From: Rosellinia necatrix
Taxonomy: Eukaryota; Ascomycota; Sordariomycetes; Xylariales; Xylariaceae
NCBI GenBank assembly: GCA_021209875.1
Contig: JAGYVD010000005.1
Coordinates: 3,820,001-3,884,000, forward strand
DNA: 64,000 nt
Direction: 5' to 3'
A program made the translations under genes and the position numbers. Under the pieces are notes generated by a model. It saw only the letters and a program-made list of their open reading frames with translations. It did no database searches and was not told the DNA's origin. Shown piece by piece: positions 14,005 to 24,809 of the stretch (position 1 is the stretch's first letter; every line of letters starts with the position of its first letter).

Positions 14005-15942
14005 ATGAGACGATCTTTACGGCAGGTCCAGCAGCATGGCCCTGGGGCTTCGAGCCTTCCGCCAAAGGGGCCTCCCGCACTTGGCAAGAGCAAGTCATCG
14101 CCGGCTTTGCTTAGTTCAAACTCCAAAAAGAGAAAAGCACCGGTGACTGAGACGCGCAGCGACGCGTCAAGCAGTGAATACGATGACTATCCGGCATCGG
14201 ACCCGGAGCTGCCGAAAAAGAAGCGCAAAGTAGTTCCTCCGAAGGGCAAAAACGGCCAGAAAAATGGGAATGCGCACATCTTCCAGCAGCTGTTCAGCAC
14301 CAAGACGGTGGCATCTGAGATCGCCCCGTGCCAACTACCTCGGCGCATTCACCATGTCGATTACCACCGCCCGCTCTTGCTCGACAGCCGAAAGGGACGG
14401 GCCAATCTCCTCGGGTGGTTTGACAGCGTGAGTTCGCGGCGGTCGATGCCGTGGCGAAAGGCCTGGATCGACCCCCAACAGCACGCCGATGACCCCGTGC
14501 TGCTCCGTGAGGAGCTCGAGCGCCGAGCCTATGAAGTCTGGATCAGCGAAATCATGCTGCAGCAGACACGCGTCGCGGTTGTGATCGACTACTGGAATAG
14601 GTGGATGGATTCCTGGCCCACGATACACGAGCTGGCTGCTGCTACGCCTGACGACGTCCTGGCCGCATGGCGCGGGCTGGGGTACTATAGCCGTGCCACT
14701 AGGATCCATGAGGCTTCGAAGCTGGTGTGTAAAGACCCGGCAACGAAAGGTCTTCTGCCTTCAGCCGTAGATGAACTTGTTGCTAAAGTTCCCGGAGTCG
14801 GACGATACACTGCTGGGGCTATCTCGGCTATCGTATTTGGAAAAGCAGCCCCCATGGTTGATGGCAATGTGCTCCGCGTCCTAAGTCGACAATTGGGTCT
14901 TCTCGGCAACGTCAAGACGGATAAATCTGTAATCGATCTTTTATGGGCGGCGGCTGACGGTTTGGTCAAGGCTGTGGCGCAAGACTCCGACGATGAGGAG
15001 AAATCCAGTGATACGGAAGAACGAATCAGTGATCGGCCAGGGCGATGGGGCCAGGCACTGATGGAATTAGGTAGCACAGTCTGCACCCCCAAGCCAGATT
15101 GCGCAGCTTGCCCCATCAGTGCTAGTTGTCGAGCATATAATGAAGGGCTTCAACTAGCATCCAGAAATGGATTGGCCCCAAAAGATATTCATACGGACAG
15201 CAAGCTCAACCCACCGCTTGATATCGAGGATGCTTGTAGCTTCTGTACACTATTTGAAGAAATTGCACAAGACGGTGAAGACAAAGACGACGACTTCGCA
15301 CCAACATCGAAGAAAAACGCCTCCAAAAATAAGGACGGACCAGGCACACGGAAACAAGCTACTTTATCAGCGTTCTTCACACAATCCAATGAATCCAAAA
15401 AAGCAATCGTATCGACACCGACAGAACTTACGTCAGCGGGGTTAGCCACCGCTGTAAACCACGCAAGGAAGTTTCCTGTCAAGATCATCAAAAAAGCTGT
15501 GAAAGAACAAGAAACAATAGTATGCGCTATACGCCGCAGCGACGGGCGGTATCTCATCCACCGGCGACCGCAAAAGGGTCTGTTGGCCGGCTTATGGGAG
15601 TTCCCCAATTGGATCATTCCCGAGGACCATGAGAGGACTGCGCCAGCCGATAAGCGAGCCGCGGAACTCTACGCGTCCGAGGTTCTAGACCCTTCTCTCA
15701 AACGAAAGCCTTCAACACATCCGAAGTTGAAGTACGCTGGCAAACTTGGAAGTGTACCATGGCTCTTTTCCCATCTCAAGTTGACAATGCACGTGTTCCT
15801 TTTCGAGCTTGAATGCTCGAAAGAGGAATTCAACACCTTGCCAAGCGCTGACGATCGATGGAGCGGTTCTGTCGAAGAAGAGTCCATGGGTACAGGGATG
15901 CGGAAATGCTGGAGCCTCGTGCAGGAAGCGAATGGCGATTGA
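14005..15942 (+). CDS. A/G-specific adenine DNA glycosylase (MutY/MUTYH)
   Basis: Removes adenine mispaired with 8-oxoguanine, in nucleus and possibly mitochondria. Single exon, 645 residues. A basic, probably nuclear-targeting N-terminus (KKKRKVVPPKGK) precedes the catalytic domain. The catalytic Glu lies in VWISEIMLQQT (about residue 180). The helix-hairpin-helix is VPGVGRYTAGA (about 262), followed by the essential Asp in MVDGNV (about 285). The four cluster cysteines are at about 359-375, in CTPKPDCAACPISASC. From about 500 the NUDIX-like 8-oxoG recognition domain is seen (IHRRPQKGLLAGLWEFP), closing with a His-rich strand HLKLTMHVFLFEL. The first two cluster cysteines are five residues apart instead of the six I expect for the family. 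A low-complexity insert at about 415-480 links the two domains. Confidence 0.96.
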   Translation: MRRSLRQVQQHGPGASSLPPKGPPALGKSKSSPALLSSNSKKRKAPVTETRSDASSSEYDDYPASDPELPKKKRKVVPPKGKNGQKNGNAHIFQQLFSTKTVASEIAPCQLPRRIHHVDYHRPLLLDSRKGRANLLGWFDSVSSRRSMPWRKAWIDPQQHADDPVLLREELERRAYEVWISEIMLQQTRVAVVIDYWNRWMDSWPTIHELAAATPDDVLAAWRGLGYYSRATRIHEASKLVCKDPATKGLLPSAVDELVAKVPGVGRYTAGAISAIVFGKAAPMVDGNVLRVLSRQLGLLGNVKTDKSVIDLLWAAADGLVKAVAQDSDDEEKSSDTEERISDRPGRWGQALMELGSTVCTPKPDCAACPISASCRAYNEGLQLASRNGLAPKDIHTDSKLNPPLDIEDACSFCTLFEEIAQDGEDKDDDFAPTSKKNASKNKDGPGTRKQATLSAFFTQSNESKKAIVSTPTELTSAGLATAVNHARKFPVKIIKKAVKEQETIVCAIRRSDGRYLIHRRPQKGLLAGLWEFPNWIIPEDHERTAPADKRAAELYASEVLDPSLKRKPSTHPKLKYAGKLGSVPWLFSHLKLTMHVFLFELECSKEEFNTLPSADDRWSGSVEEESMGTGMRKCWSLVQEANGD

Positions 15943-16204
15943 AATTTTTCCGAGCTAATACACGTATAATAATTATGGCGGATGAAAATAGGGTAAAGAA
16001 CCAGTATAGGAGCATAAACAACCGGGAGTCGATACCGGCCCCTATCCAGGGATAGCACAGGCGCATCCACACAAAGGCTAATAATGCCTGTCTCGTATGA
16101 CTACCTAGACCTGGCGGCCGTTCATAAACTAGAAGCAGCCCTATGAATCTTATTGTCAACATCATTATTAATTATATACAAAACAGTGTCTCGGCGTTTG
16201 TATC
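15943..16204. other. Short convergent spacer between MutY and the PNGase A-like gene
   Basis: About 260 bp of AT-rich DNA that should hold both 3' UTRs; nothing else is seen. Confidence 0.5.
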
Positions 16205-17989
16205 CTATACTTCTGGTTCCCCTTCGACAATAGGCAGTGGCTCTGTACTTGGCACTGGAATTGTGCCCCAGCCCCTCCTATCTACTACTAGGGCATCGTC
16301 CTTCTCTTTAGCATAATGGTGGTAACCTCGAACGCCCCCTTTCAACCCCGAAGAACTGGAAGAAGAGAACCACATTTCGCCATCCATAGTATCGAGGCCT
16401 GCGGTGCCCTCGACTATAGTCGAGTTCCAGTGATAGTTGGAAGTAACATTCTGTCTTGTCTTCAGAGTTTCCGCTCCAGTTGACGTCCCAGTTAGAAACG
16501 GTAAAATCGAGACGCCGTCGGTGAGCTTGCTTCTATCGACTAGGCAGAGTACGGAGCCCGGGTTGGTGGTCGCGCCCTCGGATTGGACCTTGTATGCACT
16601 GAATAGATTCATGGGGTACGTATAACTGGATACAATATCCGATGCCGAGCTAGCATGACTCCCAGAAGAAACCATTGCGAGAGATTGGTTGAAGGCGAAA
16701 TCTGTCATATTCTGTGTATTGGAATAAGAGACATTTTGACTCCAAGAGACAGTGCGACTTCGCCCTCCAGTTGTAATTTTTGAGGATACTTTGAGACTTC
16801 GACTAGCTGTCAACGTGTAGTGAAATGATGTGTTGGTCACGGTGCCATCTTCCGCTGTATGCATACCAAGAGTCGGTTGGAAATCGAATAGGGGTGGTGG
16901 TGCCTCTCTTTCAAAGCCCTCTACAGTGGTCTCTTCATTCTCCCTATCGATCCAAACGAAGACAGACCCGGACACCCACCAGTTCTCACCCACAGGGCCA
17001 ATGCCATCTTCGGTTGAAGTGTCCCAGCCGACAACCCGGAGAGTGAAGGTATGAGGGCCTCCATCTGTCAATAGCCCGAGCCACGGTGTCACGTCAATCT
17101 CGAACGAAGGCAGTTCGTACGCGTCAATGCCCACAATCGGCCTCCAAGCTCCAGGATCAACACCGCCAGTGAAGAGTATGGGAAACGGCCACGAGACGCC
17201 GGCAAGCTCGCTGTCGATAAGCAGCTGCACCTCTCGAAACGGGCTGTAACCGTACAGCCACCCCTCGTTCCCCGGAAACGTGTTGACGTACTCAGTGGGC
17301 ACATTCGTGAACCAGAACTCCTCCGCTGCATTCCCAGATGCCATGATAGATACCACCGCCGTCCTAACGTTCCGCGGCAGTGTTAAATCCACGGCGCCGC
17401 TGTCGCCCGGGAGGGAGAATAGTGAGGTAGTGTTGCTGGAAGACGAGTGCGTCGAGATGGCGTAGATGTGATCGGCAGGATGCAACCCGCCCTCGCCCTC
17501 GTACACATCATCAAAGTACAGCGCCTCAAGCGTGGCGTTAAAGAAGCCCGTATAGCGGTCGCCGTCGATGACATTATTCAGCTCGAAGATGATCTTCTGC
17601 GGATCCCGGGCCCGCAGCAACGCGTCCCAGACCGTCACGTCCTTCTGGAAGGACCAGCGGATGCCCGCCTGTGTCGGCATCGCCGTCGACGTGCGCCACA
17701 CCTCGACGTCGCCCAGCCAGAGCGTCGCGAGCCGGTCGTACTGCCGCCCCCGGGACACCACACTCAAATTGAACACGGTCGTCGTGTAGGCGCAGCCGGC
17801 CGGCGGCGGGGCGTAGTACCCGACGTACGGCGAGCCGTAGCTGTTGCCGAAGTCGTGCGTGAAGACATGCTGTCTGCACGCCGGGGTGCCGAGGTCTGGG
17901 CGGGGAGGGGTAGCTGCTTGGATCACCTCGAGCACACCCTGGGTCCGACTGATGACCGATAACAAGCAGGCCAGATATGAGAATCTCAT
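16205..17989 (-). CDS. Secreted PNGase A-like amidase (peptide-N4-(N-acetyl-beta-glucosaminyl)asparagine amidase A)
   Basis: The family removes whole N-glycans from glycopeptides, including plant-type fucosylated ones, and acts in the secretory pathway or outside the cell. Single exon. I prefer the ATG at 17989 because it begins a clean signal peptide (MRFSYLACLLSVISRTQG); an in-frame ATG at 18037 adds 16 residues. The mature protein carries family blocks: the N-terminal VFTHDFGNSYG, then APPPAGC, then a paired beta-sandwich region with TLWLGDVEVWRTSTAMPTQ and PFPILFTGGVDPGAWRP. Several N-glycosylation sequons are present. The C-terminal third is Ser/Thr-rich. Identification rests on these motifs recalled from the family; substrate is unknown. 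Confidence 0.85.
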   Translation of the reverse strand: MRFSYLACLLSVISRTQGVLEVIQAATPPRPDLGTPACRQHVFTHDFGNSYGSPYVGYYAPPPAGCAYTTTVFNLSVVSRGRQYDRLATLWLGDVEVWRTSTAMPTQAGIRWSFQKDVTVWDALLRARDPQKIIFELNNVIDGDRYTGFFNATLEALYFDDVYEGEGGLHPADHIYAISTHSSSSNTTSLFSLPGDSGAVDLTLPRNVRTAVVSIMASGNAAEEFWFTNVPTEYVNTFPGNEGWLYGYSPFREVQLLIDSELAGVSWPFPILFTGGVDPGAWRPIVGIDAYELPSFEIDVTPWLGLLTDGGPHTFTLRVVGWDTSTEDGIGPVGENWWVSGSVFVWIDRENEETTVEGFEREAPPPLFDFQPTLGMHTAEDGTVTNTSFHYTLTASRSLKVSSKITTGGRSRTVSWSQNVSYSNTQNMTDFAFNQSLAMVSSGSHASSASDIVSSYTYPMNLFSAYKVQSEGATTNPGSVLCLVDRSKLTDGVSILPFLTGTSTGAETLKTRQNVTSNYHWNSTIVEGTAGLDTMDGEMWFSSSSSSGLKGGVRGYHHYAKEKDDALVVDRRGWGTIPVPSTEPLPIVEGEPEV

Positions 17990-18474
17990 TTTGCGAATGA
18001 ACGATATGATCATATAAGCGCAGCAGGCCGGATGCAATATTATTTATCGACAAGGTCACGGCTACAGACCATATCACCCCATAATCAGGTCGAGGGTTTG
18101 TGGTGAACAATTAGTACCCCGAAGTTGGAATGTGACATTGCATGTGGGGGAATGGCAACCCCTATCAAGACAATGATGTATGTGCCTTTGATGCGCGATC
18201 TGCATCATACCATCGGCACCATTTTGTCGCATAGCTTCCGAAGGTCATCGGACGAGTAGAAATCACCACGGTTGGTAGAGGCGCAGAGCTTGACATCAAA
18301 TTATCACGATGACAACTTTACTTGTAGATTCGGTTCACTTTCCTTCGCGATACTTAACAGCCAGTGAAGAGATGTGGTGGTATTTTCATAATATACACAT
18401 AAAACCCACCGCCTCCAGCTAATCTAACCTCAGCGGCGCGGCCATGAAACGCAAAAGCCCGCAAATGCTCCCCA
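17990..18474. other. Upstream region of the PNGase A-like gene
   Basis: Non-coding. It holds the promoter of the PNGase A-like gene and the 3' end of the esterase gene, both on the minus strand. Nothing distinctive is seen. Confidence 0.45.
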
Positions 18475-19518
18475 TCACCCAGACGCGCAAGAGCGCAGAA
18501 ACTCAGCAACCTGCACGCCCCACGCCTCCTCGCGCTCGATGCCCGTGCCGAGGGAAAGCTGCGGGCTGATGTGGTTATGGCCCTCGAGCACGCGCACCTC
18601 GAAGCTCGCCCCCTCCCGCGCGGGCCACTCGCGCCCGAACTCGGCCGCCGTCTCGGCCAGGAGCGGCGGGTCGAGCTCGCTCACGAGCGCCAGCATCCGG
18701 ATCCCGGGCAGCCGGGCGCCGCGCCGGATCGCGGCCCGCAGCCTGCCGAGCGGCGCGTTCTCGGAAACGGCAGCGGCCCCGAGGTACGCGTTGATGGCCT
18801 CGTCGTCAACGTTGCCGAAGCGGAACGGCGTGCCGAGGAAGACGGCGCCCGCCAGCCGCACCACCCTCCCGCCCCCCCGTGGTGGCGATGGCCCCGCCGC
18901 CTCCGTGACGGCGGCCCCGAACGTCGGGTCGAGGAGGAACGTCGCCACGTGCACGCCGCCCGCCGAGTTGCCCAGCAGCACGAGATCGACGACGCCTCCC
19001 CCCCGCGCCGACGACGACGACGACGACGACGACGACAACGACGCTCCCAGCTCGTTCCGCACCCAGGCGACGGCAAGCGCCACGTCCTCGCCGCCGGACG
19101 GGTAGCGCGCCCCGTGCGCGAGCAGGCGGTAGTCCGGCACCACGACGGCGACGCCCCGCGCCGCGAAGAACGCGCCGACGTTCCCGAGCACCAGGCCCCC
19201 GGCGTACGCCTCGTTGACGCGGCCGCCGCTGTGGAAGCCGCCGCCGTGCAGGAACATGAGGACCGTCGTCCTCCCCTCGCCCTCCTCCTCCTCCGAAGAA
19301 GGGGGGGAGGAGGAGGAGGAGGAGGTGGTGGTGGTGGTGGTGGTGGTGGAGGGTAGGTACACGTCAAGCACGTGGCGCGCATCCGGGCCGTAGCGGTGCG
19401 TCTCGCGCCGCGCGCCCCGGATCTCCGCCTCCCGCGCCCGCAGCAGCCCCTCGTACGCCGCGAACGTCGGGAGTACGACCTCGTCTATGCCGCGGCCGAA
19501 GGCGGGGAGTTGGTCCAT
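18475..19518 (-). CDS. Alpha/beta hydrolase (esterase/lipase, HGGG type)
   Basis: Probably hydrolyses short-chain esters; the natural substrate cannot be told. Single exon, 347 residues, no clear signal peptide, so likely intracellular. The oxyanion-hole motif is FLHGGGFHSGG (about residue 91), the nucleophile elbow is LGNSAGGVH (about 182), and the acid and base candidates are in VSELDPP and EGHNHIS near the C-terminus. All four parts of the fold are present, so the enzyme should be active. Two low-complexity inserts, a Thr-then-Ser run before the oxyanion strand and a nine-Ser run before the nucleophile strand, come from trinucleotide repeats. The gene is very GC-rich. A microsatellite stack lies immediately 5' of the ATG. 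Confidence 0.9.
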   Translation of the reverse strand: MDQLPAFGRGIDEVVLPTFAAYEGLLRAREAEIRGARRETHRYGPDARHVLDVYLPSTTTTTTTTSSSSSSPPSSEEEEGEGRTTVLMFLHGGGFHSGGRVNEAYAGGLVLGNVGAFFAARGVAVVVPDYRLLAHGARYPSGGEDVALAVAWVRNELGASLSSSSSSSSSARGGGVVDLVLLGNSAGGVHVATFLLDPTFGAAVTEAAGPSPPRGGGRVVRLAGAVFLGTPFRFGNVDDEAINAYLGAAAVSENAPLGRLRAAIRRGARLPGIRMLALVSELDPPLLAETAAEFGREWPAREGASFEVRVLEGHNHISPQLSLGTGIEREEAWGVQVAEFLRSCASG

Positions 19519-19523
19519 TGCTT

Positions 19524-19532
19524 TTATATATA

Positions 19533-19573
<41 letters not shown>

Positions 19574-19664
19574 TGTATGTAATGTATATGTGTGTGCGTG
19601 TGTATATATTATATGTATGAATGAAAGAAGAGATGAAAGAAGAGAGAGAGAGAGAGAGAGAGGA
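19524..19664. repeat. Stacked microsatellites upstream of the esterase ATG
   Basis: A (TA)n block, then (TGTA)n, a TG-rich part and an (AG)n block. The first block begins only about six bases from the start codon on the minus strand, so it occupies the leader and core promoter. Confidence 0.9.
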
Positions 19665-20604
19665 AAAGGGAAAAAAGATGAGGGCAGTTTGGATCTAGGC
19701 GTAAACTCCGCGATTTTAATCTACACCGCTAGACAACAGCAGCAGGCCGTCGCGAAACACGAAGGGGTTTGCGCGTTGGATAGATATTGTATATGATGCC
19801 ACCACATGCGCGTAGAGTAGAGTATTAAAGGGGGGGAAATATATCCCAGACGACAGAAGTTATGTAAGAGACACGGGTAAGTGACGCGGGGAATCGGTTC
19901 GGATTAGCCGGCTGTATCTTTACGTTGCTCCGCATTGCCGGAGATGCCGGGTCTCGGCAGTTGTGTCATTTCCCAATATGGAACGTGGTGAATACTTCAT
20001 GAGACCCAGAGATGAAACTTGTGCGAATATTGGTATGTTGTATAAAGTCAGCGCAGGGTCCGGTTGGGAATTACATACACCCAACTACTTAAGATACCCC
20101 CATCCACGTTTATAGGTAATATCATATCAAGGTAATTTAAAAATCCTTGAAGTACAGCTCGATAATGGACAGAAATTGTTTATGGCATTGGTAAAACTGC
20201 CCACCCACCAATGTGAGGCAAATATATGATTTCACTTTATGCGTATAAGGATATGGGCTTTGTTTAGTCGAACCAGGTCTAATTCTGTCTATGACTTTGG
20301 TTTTCTGGTTACATTAACCTTGGGCGCAACACGTCCCGAAATTCTGCTGCCAAACCGAGAAACTCGCGCCAATCGTTTGAACGATGCCGAGAGTGAAAAC
20401 ACAAATATAAAACGACTGTTCTGGAGTACACCATTCTCTTGAAACTCAGGGACTCGCGAACCATTCAGACGCATCGTGTCGCACATGAAATCTATCAGAT
20501 CTCAAGTTATCGGAAAACAAATTTCTAGTAGCAAAGCCAAAAGCAGATGATAGACATCCCAAGGAGCTTTAGGATGTACACGCCACCAGTCTCCATGGAT
20601 AGAT
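19665..20604. other. Gene-free spacer
   Basis: Non-coding DNA between the esterase and the F-box-like gene. The open frames are short and featureless. Confidence 0.45.
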
Positions 20605-22252
20605 TTACTCCTCGTCTTTCTCTCTCCACTCGAACGTTAGACTTATACCACGTTCATATGCCATGAAGCGCCAGGCTTTGAGGACCTCGTCGCTAGGCTT
20701 GAAAGGGGGGATTCCAATCCAACTGGCATATCCGACTCTTCCCTCGACATTGAACTCAAAAGCGTGAAGAGGGGTAAGGCTCTTGGCCCAGAAGGTGATT
20801 GCCTGCAAGCGCAAATGCACCAGCTTCGGCATGTTAGCCACGGCTTTGGCTACGGAAGAGTAAAACTCATCCATCTTGTTCTGATATGCTGTCCATCGAT
20901 ACTGTAGTGGGTGTTTATCTCGGGTTGGGGTGTAGATAGGGGGCAGACCATGCATTGGTGTATCAGCCAGGACACGGATAGGCTCCCATAAGTCCTTTCC
21001 AAAAAGCCATTCGCCGTCAGGGTCATGAATGTGATAAAACACCTCCATATACTTCAAGTTGGGCCAGAAAGGGGCAGGGTTGGCAGCGTCGACTTGTCTG
21101 GGCCAGAATAGTTCCGGGGTTCCCAGCATGCCATATGTATCCACGATTGTCATCTTCTGGGTAGTATTTCGGTAGGCGACAGTCAGAGGATCACATACGT
21201 CGGTATTCGCGTAAGTCTTTTTGCCGCTGTATCTTTGGTTCGCGGGAACGAAGTACTGAACATGGAATTTCATGGATCCTACAGTGCTCGGCATCTCGTT
21301 AAGTGCCTTGGCCATGCCTAAAGATACGTTAGTTGTTGATATGCCATACGGCTAGACCCAGAGCAAGCTATGGTCGGTCTGGTTAAAAAAAGAAGGGGGT
21401 TTTATACTTACGCCGGCGGACTGCACGCCGAACGATGTCAGGTTGACGTATATAAGCATCCCAAAATCGGATCTCAATATCCCTCAATTTCGGGAACGCC
21501 CGGAACAGGCCCTGGGCTCCAGAGGCAGCGACATAACGATCGGAGCTATCGGGGAAACTGATCTTAGTGACGGCAGGTACCACGTAGTCGTTGGTTCTAT
21601 ATAACTCCAAGGCTCCGCCAAATGTTCGGTTCTAAGGAGGTGACATTAGTAGGTGCTCATTTTGGCTTGATAGATATTGCCTACGTGGAGGATGTCATCG
21701 GCGACTAGGCTGTAGTATTTCCGGTACCATTGGCCATCATCATAGTGTCTTTCGTCGGTTGGTGACCACGGACGGATCTGGAGCTCAAGTGTCCTGCCAG
21801 TTGACGGCCACTCACGAAGATGAGTGAGCAAGATGTTCATTGACTTCGAGAAGGCAAGGTCATTGTAGAACCGATCTTGATTCGACTCGATAAGCTGGCA
21901 CTACGTTCTAAGTTAGCGGGATGGGTCATTGAGTGGTTCAGGGTTGGCGGCTTACTTCTAACTCAGAGTAGCCAGGCAGTTCTGCAGTGAAGATGAGGCA
22001 CCGCACCAAACTAAAACGCTTGGGCCGACCCCCGAGCATCGCCATAAGAGTCGAGATATCCTTTACGGAGATGCGAATCTCCTGGAATGTCATCTTCTCG
22101 ACGATGCTCTGCCAAACGCGGTCGACAGAGGCAAGGCCTCCCATTCTAATACCTGGGGCCTTGGAGGCCATCGCCAAACAGACGATGTCCTCCAAGACAC
22201 CCAGTGGCAACTGGCTAATCTCTGCCATGCTGCCTCGAATTGGCTGCCCCAA
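20605..22252 (-). CDS. F-box-like protein, four exons
   Basis: Four exons join in one frame: 22252-21956, 21900-21685, 21631-21412 and 21317-20605, giving 481 residues. All junctions are GT..AG (GTAAGC, GTAGGC and GTAAGT donors), and the last junction joins an Arg codon split by the intron directly to MAKALNEM. A second in-frame ATG at 22228 may be the true start. The N-terminus (ISQLPLGVLEDIVCLAM) resembles an F-box, the Skp1-binding motif of SCF ubiquitin ligases. The rest resembles the large, fast-evolving fungal families of F-box or leucine-rich-like proteins: Trp-rich, with LPKLRDIEIRFWD and MPKLVHLRLQAI. The F-box match is weak by eye and the target is unknown. Confidence 0.7.
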
Positions 22253-22305
22253 GTATTGATTTCTTGTGTTTTGTCTTAGTTGGTGATATTTATAGTGTCT
22301 TAGAA

Positions 22306-22371
22306 AGGTGGTGGTGGTGGTGGTGATGATGATGATGATGATGACAATGGTGATGATGGCGGTGGTGGATG
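22306..22371. repeat. (GGT)n/(GAT)n microsatellite
   Basis: GGT units pass into GAT units and back to GGT, about 50 bases 5' of the F-box-like gene's start on the minus strand. Confidence 0.85.
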
Positions 22372-23119
22372 TGATTGAGAGCAGTCAGGCCCAGGGCTGG
22401 ATTTGGGAATTAAAAAGCAGAGAAAAGCAGATTGAAATTTATGTGGGAGGTGTGCGTGGGAGGGCAAGTGCAGTAGAGAGGAGTATGCGCATGCGCAGTA
22501 TATGCAAATACCAACGCGGGGCAATATCGATGAAGATCAAGAGATGCGGATCTATGGCTTACGGCGATGTAAACAGGCCTCTTCAGCGTTGGGATTGGCG
22601 ATGGGCCAAGCAGGCTTAACGTTCCCTGTGGCAGTCATGCTGCCTGGAGAGTACACATCCTCAAGCCAGAGGACGAGAAACGCCGGTTGAAGTACCTGCC
22701 AGCAGGTAATCATTGGCATGTAACCACTACAAAATACTAATTAGACAAAAGTTATGTGTGTGATTTGATGGAGAGGACAATCGACATGAAAGAGACAACA
22801 TGATATTGTACTTACAGCAGGTTATATCCATTGTTTCTAGGAACGGAACGCGTTCTTCTCTGGGGGTCAACCACCCCTTCAAGAGATACAGTTCCAAATG
22901 CCGAGCTAGATCGAATAGTTAGCAGTATGTTATTGGGGCTATGGATGGGACTATGGGAACATGAAGTAGCTTTGGGGTCAGTCCTGGGGGCATACAAATC
23001 AATTCGTGCGATGTTCGATATGTGGGAGTCGGAAATATTAAACACATGGAGGTAAAGCATACCAAACGATGGTAAAGGGGTATATCCATCTGGACCTTGT
23101 GCTAGAAGCCCCGAAGGGC

Positions 23120-23147
23120 GTTCTGGTTTTACTGGTGAAACCAGAAC
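23120..23147. repeat. Inverted repeat, 10-bp perfect stem with 8-nt loop
   Basis: Arms GTTCTGGTTT and AAACCAGAAC flank TACTGGTG. It is isolated in non-coding DNA, so a role as terminator or structured RNA is only a guess. Confidence 0.8.
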
Positions 23148-23460
23148 ACGGGGTGGCGAAAATTTGGAATTGGAAAAGAGAACGTAGAGGAGAACGTAGG
23201 TAATTCACTTGACGTCGACGTTCTTATATATGCGTTCAACCAGAAGTTGTGGGGCACATAATACAGATATTCACCGCCTTGTGATTAAATTCCGGGAAAT
23301 CTACCTAGATAGGCATCATAGAGCTATTAAGGCGCGATTGAAGGTGCCCTGAGGGTCGGTCTAGGCCCAAAGGGACACACTCATGTGGCAGGCGGGCAGA
23401 CAGGCAGGCAATCCAGGACCTTTGGGGGGTACTTGCCTTTTATCTGAAGGTGCCTGAGAA

Positions 23461-23630
23461 GTACCTAGGTAGGCTGGTACTTACCCAAATGCTTAATTCA
23501 CTTCCCTGCCTTTTGAGTAACTCTAGGTGCATATGTATTAGAAGCTTCAGGGGTGGCATAGTGCCTGCCATGTTCACATGTGTGCCTACCTAGGTACGTA
23601 CTAGACAAGTGCTTTGGGTAGGTAGGTACG
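23461..23630. repeat. Cluster of CCTAGGTA-type palindromic motifs
   Basis: Includes GTACCTAGGTAGGC, CCTACCTAGGTACGTAC and GGGTAGGTAGGTACG within 170 bases. A further copy (GCCTAGGTAGGTACCTAC) lies at 24072. Confidence 0.6.
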
Positions 23631-24070
23631 CAGGCGGTGGTTATAAACAACTAATTATCAAACTATCCTAGTTTAACGTCAAGCAAATAGCTTAGTATAT
23701 GGTTAGAGCCAAATTTATTAATTGCTGGGCTTACCATCCAAGGGGAGGCATTTAGTCCTTGTATACACCAATATATCACTAAGCCTACGTCGTAGGGTAG
23801 CTGGTATTTCGCCACTTGCTCTATATACTTAATAGAATCACAGGCTTTGCCTTGCGACCTAGATGCTACCCTCTTGTAACTGAACCTTTCTTTGGACAGT
23901 CACCACGTGACAGATTCTTTACTACAGGTAACAGATAACCACCCAGGTAGCATTTCGTGCAAATCAATCAGGCAACTAAGCACCCACTGCCTAAAGCTAG
24001 GTAGGCAGCTGGGAGTAGCTATCTTCCAAGCACACTTGGGTAAGTGCTAGACAAGGCAAATCAACTAACT

Positions 24071-24100
24071 AGCCTAGGTAGGTACCTACTTGAAGGTAGG
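24071..24100. repeat. CCTAGGTA-type palindromic motif
   Basis: GCCTAGGTAGGTACCTAC followed by a second AGGTAGG; same motif family as elsewhere in the non-coding DNA. Confidence 0.6.
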
Positions 24101-24809
24101 CTCAATGCTGATGTGGCAAGACTAACCATGATTAGCCACGTTGTGCAACAGCCGTTTCATCTAGGGCGCTAAGTTAAATGTGCATCCCTGGTGCCTGCCC
24201 AGGTATGCTTATAGGTAGTGTATGCATGCAATAGATGGTTTGTTTTTTCTAGTAGCTGCCTACTGAGATAGGCCATGGGCTGGAAGCGACATTTCTTTTG
24301 TTTCCGACTATTAAAGCTTTCATTCATCTTTGCCTTGTTATTAAAGTACAATCCTAAAATTTGCACCTGGGCGCTGCGAACGAATATCCCATAATAATAG
24401 TACTTTAGGATAGCGTTCTTAGAACAAAAGATTCGGGTACAAACTAAGACTCAGGGGTTACTGCAAATATCGAATATTTTACCTCTCCTACATTGACTCG
24501 TGAGATCTATATTTAAAAGGACATACGAAAACGAAAGGTTGAATTACCTGAGTTGGTGGAAATGTATGGCTAGCACTGCAAATAATAAGGTATAATATGA
24601 ACAAATCTGCTTTCAACTTCCTGGTCTAAAGCCTAGGATTTAACTCGGTAGTCACGCTAAAATGGGGGAGAGAAGAACAGAATAATGACTAAACCTATAT
24701 ATCCAGGTCATATACGGTTTGAATTAGTTTGTGTTTTTGTAATCGAGTTGCTTTAAAGCTAGATTATATGACATCTTGCAAGAAATGTCAAGCCTTAATC
24801 ATATTTTGT

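Larger units (their letters stand above)
22253..24809. other. Gene-free stretch with simple repeats and palindromic motifs
   Basis: It holds the promoter of the F-box-like gene, a GGT/GAT microsatellite, a strong hairpin at 23120 and a dense group of CCTAGGTA-type motifs at 23.46-24.10 kb. No open frame here looks like a protein. Confidence 0.5.

Noticed and set aside
18571..19356. 261-codon plus-strand frame opposite the esterase
   Set aside because: Arg-rich shadow of a GC-rich gene that ends in a poly-Gly run made by the microsatellite.
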